This document shows positions 6,082 through 10,383 of a stretch of DNA of 10,383 nucleotides, piece by piece. This DNA comes from Candidatus Peregrinibacteria bacterium (GTDB lineage: Bacteria; Patescibacteriota; Gracilibacteria; UBA1369; PNNO01): assembly GCA_014728955.1 (NCBI GenBank), contig WJKT01000041.1, positions 1 to 10,383 of the forward strand. The letters run 5' to 3'. A program made the translations under genes and the position numbers. The notes beneath the pieces are model-generated. The model was not told the DNA's origin. It worked only from the letters and a program-made list of their open reading frames with translations, and did no database searches. How positions within the stretch are numbered: the first letter of the stretch is position 1; the number at the start of each line of letters is the position of its first letter.

Positions 6082-6561
6082 ATGTCTATGGAAACACAAA
6101 TCCCTGAGGGCGATTCAGCTTCAATAGAAGTTGTTAAAGCACCATTGCCAAAGTTTGTACAAGTTAAAGAATCAGGACGAATATATCGAATCGATAAAGA
6201 AGTACCGGCTGGCATCATTATGACCGAACTTGATAAACACACCTTCGAACCTCTTAGTGGCAATCAATCGCTTACTGACAGGGAAATACTCATGAGTGAA
6301 TTCAAACCATACCCTCTTGCCGATTTGGAATTTTTTCAAGAACTGAATGAATATAAAACCGTACGAGAAATTGCAACCGAAAGAACCTATCGTGTTCTTA
6401 ATTGTAATTTTGATTACGCAACAATACGACGCGAAGGAACCGAAACCGTTACCCGGGTACCAATCGATACTTTCTACGGCAACTACGAAATAGTACGAAA
6501 CAATTTCGTATGTACTACCTGTAAAACAACCAGCCTACACGTAGATAGACTATTAAATTAA
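6082..6561 (+). CDS. Hypothetical protein, 159 aa, possible two-fold internal repeat and C-terminal CxxC
   Basis: I do not recognise a family. There is no signal peptide or membrane segment, so it is probably cytosolic. Two stretches look alike: residues about 25-77 (from FVQVKESGRIYRI to EFKPY) and about 91-138 (from YKTVREIATERTYRV to GNYEIV). Each has an R-x-YR start, alternating hydrophobic residues typical of beta strands, and a closing F-x-x-Y element, suggesting two small beta domains. Near the end is CTTC (144-147), with a third Cys at 108, so metal or redox use is possible but unproven. A TTG at 6073 and an ATG at 6088 are alternative starts; I prefer the ATG at 6082. It has a strong promoter overlapped by a dyad, implying regulated expression. 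It is a single-gene unit, divergent from prs and ending 10 bp from the convergent transketolase gene. Confidence 0.78.
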   Translation: MSMETQIPEGDSASIEVVKAPLPKFVQVKESGRIYRIDKEVPAGIIMTELDKHTFEPLSGNQSLTDREILMSEFKPYPLADLEFFQELNEYKTVREIATERTYRVLNCNFDYATIRREGTETVTRVPIDTFYGNYEIVRNNFVCTTCKTTSLHVDRLLN

Positions 6562-6571
6562 AAACAGCGAT

Positions 6572-7528
6572 TTAATCACTACGATTATTCCACCATTCAA
6601 GGACTCGCTTGCATATACTCTGTGCATCGAGTCCGTATTTTTTATACAGATCCGCCGGTTTTCCGGACTCGCCAAATCTATCATTCATTCCGATTCGGTG
6701 TAATTGTGCCGGATACTCTTCGGTTAAAACCTCAGCAACCGCACTTCCCAATCCGCCAATCGTCGTATGATCTTCAACTGTAACCATCATATTTGTTTTA
6801 CGTGCACCATCTATAATTAATTTTCTATCAATAGGCTTGATAGTGGACATATTAATAACCATGGCACGCACCCCCTCTTTTTCAAGAAGTTTTGCCGCTT
6901 CCAAACAACTGTGTACAGTAGCCCCCGTTGCAATCAAACACACATCTTCTCCGTACGTTAACATATCTCCATACCCAATACGAAAAGAATGATCTTTCCC
7001 ATAAATAACGGGCACTTTCCCGCGTCCGAGACGAATATAAACAGGACCAAAATCTTTTAATAATTCATTAATCATACTATATGTCTCTACTGCATCGGCG
7101 GGAGAAACGACCTTCATATTGGGAAGTGAACGCATAATGGCAATATCTTCCAATGCCTGATGCGTTGCCCCATCTTCACCGGTTAAAATCCCGGCATGTG
7201 ACCCCACCAGCTTCACATTCAAATTAGGATAACAAATGCTATTACGAATATGTTCCCACGGTCTACCGGTTACAAACACCGCAAAACTGCACGCAAAGGG
7301 AATTTTTCCTCTCAACGCCATCCCGGCGGCCGTATTAACCATATTTGCCTCGGCAACACCAAAATTAAAATGTCTGTCAGGATAGAGTTTTGAAAACTTT
7401 TTTGTCCGCAGTGATCCCGAAAGATCAGCATCAAAAACAACCACTTTTTTATTACGCCCGCCAAATTTCGCAAGCGCATCACCAAAAGCGGTTCGCGTAG
7501 CTATTTGTTCTCCAATGGTGTAGTGCAT
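6572..7528 (-). CDS. tkt: Transketolase, C-terminal half (pyrimidine-binding and C-terminal domains), 318 aa
   Basis: This is the second subunit of a split transketolase, the thiamine-diphosphate enzyme that moves two-carbon units between sugar phosphates. The pyrimidine-binding domain shows VFDADL at 31-36, FNFGVAEANMV at 54-64 with E60 as the cofactor-activating glutamate, and HAGILTGEDGATHQALEDIA at 111-130. GPVYIRLGRG (161-170) ends that domain. The C-terminal domain has VEDHTTIGGLGSAVAEVL (251-268). The length fits stand-alone C halves (about 300-320 aa). The related DXP synthase is less likely because the matching N half is of transketolase type, but the two families share this fold. 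The gene is last in its operon, separated from the N half by signal peptidase and DUF192 genes. A 54-bp gap precedes it, the longest inside the operon, in which I find no convincing promoter. Confidence 0.95.
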   Translation of the reverse strand: MHYTIGEQIATRTAFGDALAKFGGRNKKVVVFDADLSGSLRTKKFSKLYPDRHFNFGVAEANMVNTAAGMALRGKIPFACSFAVFVTGRPWEHIRNSICYPNLNVKLVGSHAGILTGEDGATHQALEDIAIMRSLPNMKVVSPADAVETYSMINELLKDFGPVYIRLGRGKVPVIYGKDHSFRIGYGDMLTYGEDVCLIATGATVHSCLEAAKLLEKEGVRAMVINMSTIKPIDRKLIIDGARKTNMMVTVEDHTTIGGLGSAVAEVLTEEYPAQLHRIGMNDRFGESGKPADLYKKYGLDAQSICKRVLEWWNNRSD

Positions 7529-7582
7529 GCCTTTTTTGTATCACATTTCCTCATAAGATAAAATAGCACTTTCGGCCATTAA

Positions 7583-8041
7583 TTACTTATATTCCGCCAC
7601 ATCACCGCGTTCCAGTCCCATTTTACCAACCTCGCCTGCATTTAATTCAACAATATACTGTGCGTTACTGTTGGGGATATAATGAGGGCATGGGTCTTCT
7701 TCACACGGTTGAACATTAACAAAATAATCAACCACCTTAAAATCTTCATCCATAAAGACCATATCAAGCGGAATCAAAGTATTTTTCATCCAAAATGCCG
7801 GTTTTATTTCTTCTTCATAGATAAAAATCATACCTCGGTTTTCCTCCAGACTCTCACGGTGCATAAGTCCGGTATTACGTTCTTCTTTTTCGTCGGCAAC
7901 CTCAACAAGATACGTATGTGTCCCTTCATCGGTTTTAAATACAACCTCTTGTTCACCCGGGAAAAGACCGAAAAAATCACACCCAGTGAATAAAAATAAA
8001 GAAACAAAAGAGGCAACGAGTAAAGATTGAAAGATTTTCAT
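7583..8041 (-). CDS. DUF192 family protein, probable lipoprotein, 152 aa
   Basis: Residues 1-20 form a signal sequence ending in FTGC, with C21 placed as the lipidated cysteine. The lipobox is imperfect (F at -3), so lipidation is likely rather than certain. Residues about 33-150 match the DUF192 domain (PF02643): RNTGLMHRE (55-63), GMIFIYEE (70-77), the core FWMKNTLIPLDMVFMD (83-98), then a CEEDPCPHY segment (113-121) and AQYIVELNAGE near the end. The family has a small beta-barrel fold and no settled biochemical role. The protein should be anchored on the outer face of the cytoplasmic membrane. It starts 27 bp after the signal peptidase I stop. An AGGAG lies upstream at 8066-8070, but 24 nt from the ATG, too far for a normal Shine-Dalgarno role. 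Confidence 0.92.
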   Translation of the reverse strand: MKIFQSLLVASFVSLFLFTGCDFFGLFPGEQEVVFKTDEGTHTYLVEVADEKEERNTGLMHRESLEENRGMIFIYEEEIKPAFWMKNTLIPLDMVFMDEDFKVVDYFVNVQPCEEDPCPHYIPNSNAQYIVELNAGEVGKMGLERGDVAEYK

Positions 8042-8068
8042 ATTCTTGTTTGATTAATAATTGCACTC

Positions 8069-8548
8069 CTAAAATAACGTATAATAGTATTTTCCCACAA
8101 GGTTTTCTTTCGGCACAAACGGATCATGCCATGTACGTGAATCAAAACTACTTCTTCTGTTGTCTCCCAGTACAAAATATTTCCCCTGAGGAACTTTATA
8201 ACGAGTACCATCCATCTGACGTAACGAGTATTCTTGTGTATCATCATTCAGGTATGATTCCTCAAGCTGCATTTCGTTTCCCTCGCTATCGATAATAAAA
8301 ACTTTTTCTTCCCGCAACCATAGTGTTTCACCCGGCAAACCGATAATACGTTTTACAAAAATCTTATCGGATTCATCTGTTCCGTAAAACACAACAACAT
8401 CACCACGTTGTGGCTCTTCAAGCATATAGGTGAGTGATTCAAACATAGCCGTATCGTTATGAGCAAGAAGAGGTTCCATAGAATCACCCGCTATATTGAA
8501 AGGGGACATGAATAAAAATCCCAATGTTCCAATGAGAAATGACTTCAT
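8069..8548 (-). CDS. lepB: Signal peptidase I (S26 family), 159 aa
   Basis: This membrane protease removes signal peptides from exported proteins. One hydrophobic N-terminal segment (about residues 4-20) anchors it. GDSMEPLL (21-28) carries the nucleophile S23. RGDVVVF (48-54) is box C, and FVKRIIGLPGE (64-74) carries the general base K66. VLGDNRRSSFDSR (126-138) is the conserved box E. The serine-lysine dyad is intact, so it should be active. At 159 aa it is compact, near the short end for bacterial type I enzymes. Its ATG overlaps the stop of the transketolase N half (ATGA, 8545-8548), a sign of translational coupling. Likely clients in this window include the exported deacetylase/hydrolase; the DUF192 lipoprotein would instead need signal peptidase II. 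Confidence 0.96.
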   Translation of the reverse strand: MKSFLIGTLGFLFMSPFNIAGDSMEPLLAHNDTAMFESLTYMLEEPQRGDVVVFYGTDESDKIFVKRIIGLPGETLWLREEKVFIIDSEGNEMQLEESYLNDDTQEYSLRQMDGTRYKVPQGKYFVLGDNRRSSFDSRTWHDPFVPKENLVGKYYYTLF

Positions 8549-9399
8549 GAGTCGTTGTTGATTAATGTTCTCTCAAGTGCCGGTATTGCTTCTTTCATTT
8601 CCTGTTCGCTGAGCGGGACACCATGGTAACCGGCCTTCTTTTCGGCAAACGTAACTCCTTTACCTTTTACGGTATTGCAGACTACGCACGTTGGCCGTCT
8701 GGTTGTTACAATGGCTTTTTCAAGAGCATGAAGTAGCGCATCAAAATCATGTCCGTTACGCACTTTAATTACATGCCACCCAAAACTTTCAAATTTTTCA
8801 ACAATAGGCTCAACATTCATGACACTGCGCGTAAAACCATCTATTTGCAGTTGATTGTTATCGATAATTGCCGTCAGATTATCCGAATGATAATGTGCCG
8901 CAGCCATTGCGGTTTCCCACACAATACCTTCTTGCAACTCTCCATCACCGAGAATGGCAAATACTCTATTTTTCTTTTTATCCAGTTTCAAACTCAACGC
9001 AAGACCGTGTGCGGCTGCAAATCCCTGTCCCAAAGAACCCGTTGTTACCGTTATTCCCGGAATTTTATGTACGGGATGCCCCTGCAACATAGCGTTAACC
9101 TGACGCAAATAATGTAGTTCGCTTTTATCAAAGAATCCTAAATCGGCAAGCACTGCATAAAGCGCCGGGGCGGCATGCCCTTTGGAAAGCACCACGTAAT
9201 CCTGATCCTCCCATCCGGGCTTTTTGGGATCATATTTCATAATCGGCCCGGCAGGCAGCTCGCCATAATAAAGCGCAACGAGAATATCCATAACAGAAAG
9301 AGACCCTCCGGTATGACCCGATTTGGCTTTATGAATCGCCTCTAGTGTCCGTATGCGAAGCGTTGTTGCCTTATTATGTAATTGATCTGCATCGTACAT
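8545..9399 (-). CDS. tkt: Transketolase, N-terminal half (thiamine diphosphate-binding domain), 284 aa
   Basis: This subunit binds the diphosphate end of thiamine diphosphate. It shows SGHTGGSLS (27-35), LSKGHAAPALYA (71-82), TTGSLGQGF (119-127) and the cofactor/Mg motif GDGELQEG (151-158) followed about 27 residues later by DNNQLQ (180-185). NGHDFDAL (215-222) and TVKGKGV (243-249) follow. The length matches stand-alone N halves (about 270-290 aa). The partner C half is encoded downstream at 6572-7528. Two unrelated envelope genes lie between them, so equal subunit supply depends on one shared transcript or on translation control. It starts 15 bp after folK stops, with no Shine-Dalgarno sequence, and its TGA stop overlaps the ATG of the signal peptidase gene. 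Confidence 0.95.
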   Translation of the reverse strand: MYDADQLHNKATTLRIRTLEAIHKAKSGHTGGSLSVMDILVALYYGELPAGPIMKYDPKKPGWEDQDYVVLSKGHAAPALYAVLADLGFFDKSELHYLRQVNAMLQGHPVHKIPGITVTTGSLGQGFAAAHGLALSLKLDKKKNRVFAILGDGELQEGIVWETAMAAAHYHSDNLTAIIDNNQLQIDGFTRSVMNVEPIVEKFESFGWHVIKVRNGHDFDALLHALEKAIVTTRRPTCVVCNTVKGKGVTFAEKKAGYHGVPLSEQEMKEAIPALERTLINNDS

Positions 9400-9414
9400 A
9401 GCTCGACTATAACG

Positions 9415-9864
9415 CTATTCCCCCCGACTCTTCAATAGCTTTTCGGTTATATCGGGTGCAATATCCGCAAGCGGCTCCAGCACAAAAGGCCTCATATGCA
9501 TGCGAGGATGAGGAATGGTAAGACGTTGAGTACGCAACACAATATCGTCATACAATAAAATGTCGATATCGATGATCCGCGGTCGTTCATAGCCTTTTCG
9601 TTTCGGCCGGGAACGATCTCTCCCCATAACACGCTCAATATGCTGAACTACCCGCAATACTTTACGCGGAGAAAATGATGTTTCAACCCGAACACAAGCG
9701 TTAATAAAATCACGTTGCGCCACGTTGGAAATAGGTGTTGTTTCATATAAAGCCGACATATCAACAATACGCAAACCACATTCATCCAAGAGACGAACCG
9801 CTTTTTTTATATTATCCGGCCGGCGTCCTTTATTTGAACCAAGTGAAAGATACACGGTTGCCAT
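9415..9864 (-). CDS. folK: 2-amino-4-hydroxy-6-hydroxymethyldihydropteridine diphosphokinase (HPPK), 149 aa
   Basis: FolK transfers pyrophosphate from ATP to 6-hydroxymethyl-7,8-dihydropterin in folate synthesis. The family pattern is complete: YLSLGSNKG (5-13), LYETTPI (39-45), DFINACVRVET (52-62), the signature RPRIIDIDILLYDD (94-107) with D99 and D101 as the Mg ligands, and IPHPRMHMRPFVLEPL (117-132). It is slightly shorter than the 155-165 aa common in the family but lacks no key motif. No folP, folB or folE is in the window, so whether the host makes folate fully cannot be judged. It starts 1 bp after the stop of the CYTH gene, implying cotranslation. Confidence 0.96.
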   Translation of the reverse strand: MATVYLSLGSNKGRRPDNIKKAVRLLDECGLRIVDMSALYETTPISNVAQRDFINACVRVETSFSPRKVLRVVQHIERVMGRDRSRPKRKGYERPRIIDIDILLYDDIVLRTQRLTIPHPRMHMRPFVLEPLADIAPDITEKLLKSRGE

Positions 9865-9865
9865 A

Positions 9866-10383
9866 CTAAAACGTTAAACCATTAAGCTGCACCTTGGGAT
9901 ATTTTTCTTGCAACAAACCTCCAATAGCGCGGGAACTTCTTTCGTTTCCCGTTAAACCAAGATCCCGTATCAATCGTTCAATTGCCTCCGTATCCGTTCC
10001 TTCAATTTCAATAAAAGGAGGGATGTTTGGATATTGATCGATAACAATTTCAAGACCGCGAAACAAAAATGATGTCCTTCTTTTTTCGTATGAACACGTT
10101 ACGGCATACCCAAGATGCTTAAACAATTTCACCGCCTCGGAGAAGCTACTACCGGAAAGATGATACTCATCACACACTTTAAATCCCTCCTCAACTCGTT
10201 TATTGGCTTTATAGCAAACTTCCGTACGATTATCGCCAAATTGACGCACCCGTAGCAAATCCCCTCTATCACGAATTTCACCATTTTCTTTATCGAAATA
10301 GTTCACGGTTACAAGCCCGCTAAAGGTTTTCTCGGCACCAAGCTCGAGCAGTTTTTTCTCAATCTCATCGGGATTGATATCCA
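9866..10383 (-). CDS. CYTH-domain protein (class IV adenylate cyclase / triphosphatase-like), partial, 5' end off right edge
   Basis: The frame stays open to the right edge, with 171 complete codons visible. A GTG at 10304-10306 could be taken as the start, but the 25 codons upstream (DINPDEIEKKLLELGAEKTF and onward) read as the helix that follows the first strand of CYTH proteins, so the true start lies outside. Visible family features are YFDKENGEIRDRGDLLRVR, in which the aspartates and arginines contact the triphosphate and metal, the basic strand RTSFLFRGLEIVIDQYP, the acidic pair FIEIEG, and a final helix. CYTH enzymes act on triphosphate compounds (ThTP, inorganic triphosphate, ATP to cAMP) in a beta-tunnel. 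The EIEVK signature that normally opens the domain is not visible because of the cut. Of the possible functions, tripolyphosphatase or ThTPase versus cyclase cannot be decided here. It precedes folK by 1 bp. Confidence 0.85.
   Translation of the reverse strand, partial: DINPDEIEKKLLELGAEKTFSGLVTVNYFDKENGEIRDRGDLLRVRQFGDNRTEVCYKANKRVEEGFKVCDEYHLSGSSFSEAVKLFKHLGYAVTCSYEKRRTSFLFRGLEIVIDQYPNIPPFIEIEGTDTEAIERLIRDLGLTGNERSSRAIGGLLQEKYPKVQLNGLTF

Noticed and set aside
5682..6263. 193-aa minus-strand open frame overlapping prs and the 159-aa gene
   Set aside because: It is out of frame with prs, covers both the prs promoter and the dyad, and its translation shows no recognisable motif or plausible composition.
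8066..8070. AGGAG as a Shine-Dalgarno site for the DUF192 gene
   Set aside because: It is 24 nt from the ATG, and the closer in-frame region contains a TAA stop, so no nearer start can use it.
8545..8547. Possible TGA recoding as in some CPR lineages
   Set aside because: TGA ends the transketolase N half at the expected length and overlaps the signal peptidase start, so it works as a normal stop.
1..10383. tRNA, rRNA, CRISPR arrays, insertion sequences or phage genes
   Set aside because: I see no cloverleaf-like stretch, no regular spaced repeats, no transposase motifs and no long terminal inverted repeats. The gaps between genes are too short to hold most of these.

Overview
The window holds fourteen protein genes, two of them cut by the window edges, packed with almost no spare DNA. 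I see no rRNA, tRNA, CRISPR, insertion sequence or phage gene. The AT-leaning composition, very short intergenic gaps, overlapping gene ends, near absence of Shine-Dalgarno motifs, a transketolase split into two genes, and a pentose-phosphate branch without visible oxidative steps together suggest a small-genome bacterium. A Patescibacteria/CPR lineage is my tentative guess. TGA acts as a normal stop (an ATGA stop/start overlap at 8545-8548), so this is not a TGA-recoded lineage. No species call can be made from the sequence alone.

Layout, left to right. Positions 1-69 (minus) are the first 23 codons of uvrB. Back to back with it is a membrane-anchored protein of unknown function (151-693, plus). 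That gene meets, tail to tail, a large exported protein (690-3050, minus) which joins a NodB polysaccharide deacetylase, a LysM-like segment and a putative glycosyl hydrolase domain. Divergent from it is an inositol-monophosphatase-family gene (3163-3951, plus), whose end overlaps the end of a minus-strand operon prs-rpiB-rpe (5949 down to 3929). Divergent from prs is a 159-aa gene of unknown function (6082-6561, plus) with a strong promoter and an operator-like dyad. It converges on a second minus-strand operon running from the right edge: CYTH-domain gene, folK, transketolase N half, signal peptidase I, DUF192 lipoprotein, transketolase C half.

How the genes fit together. The two transketolase halves with ribulose-phosphate 3-epimerase (Rpe) and ribose-5-phosphate isomerase B (RpiB) make up much of the non-oxidative pentose phosphate pathway. 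They interconvert pentose phosphates and supply ribose 5-phosphate, which PRPP synthetase (Prs) turns into PRPP for nucleotide synthesis. FolK adds a folate (pterin) step. Signal peptidase I, the DUF192 lipoprotein and the deacetylase/hydrolase fusion act at or outside the membrane. UvrB is excision repair.

Most of the window is ordinary core metabolism. The parts most worth a second look are the three-part envelope/polysaccharide enzyme, two divergent promoter pairs built on a shared -35 hexamer, the dyad over the promoter of the unknown 159-aa gene, and the split transketolase interrupted by two envelope genes.
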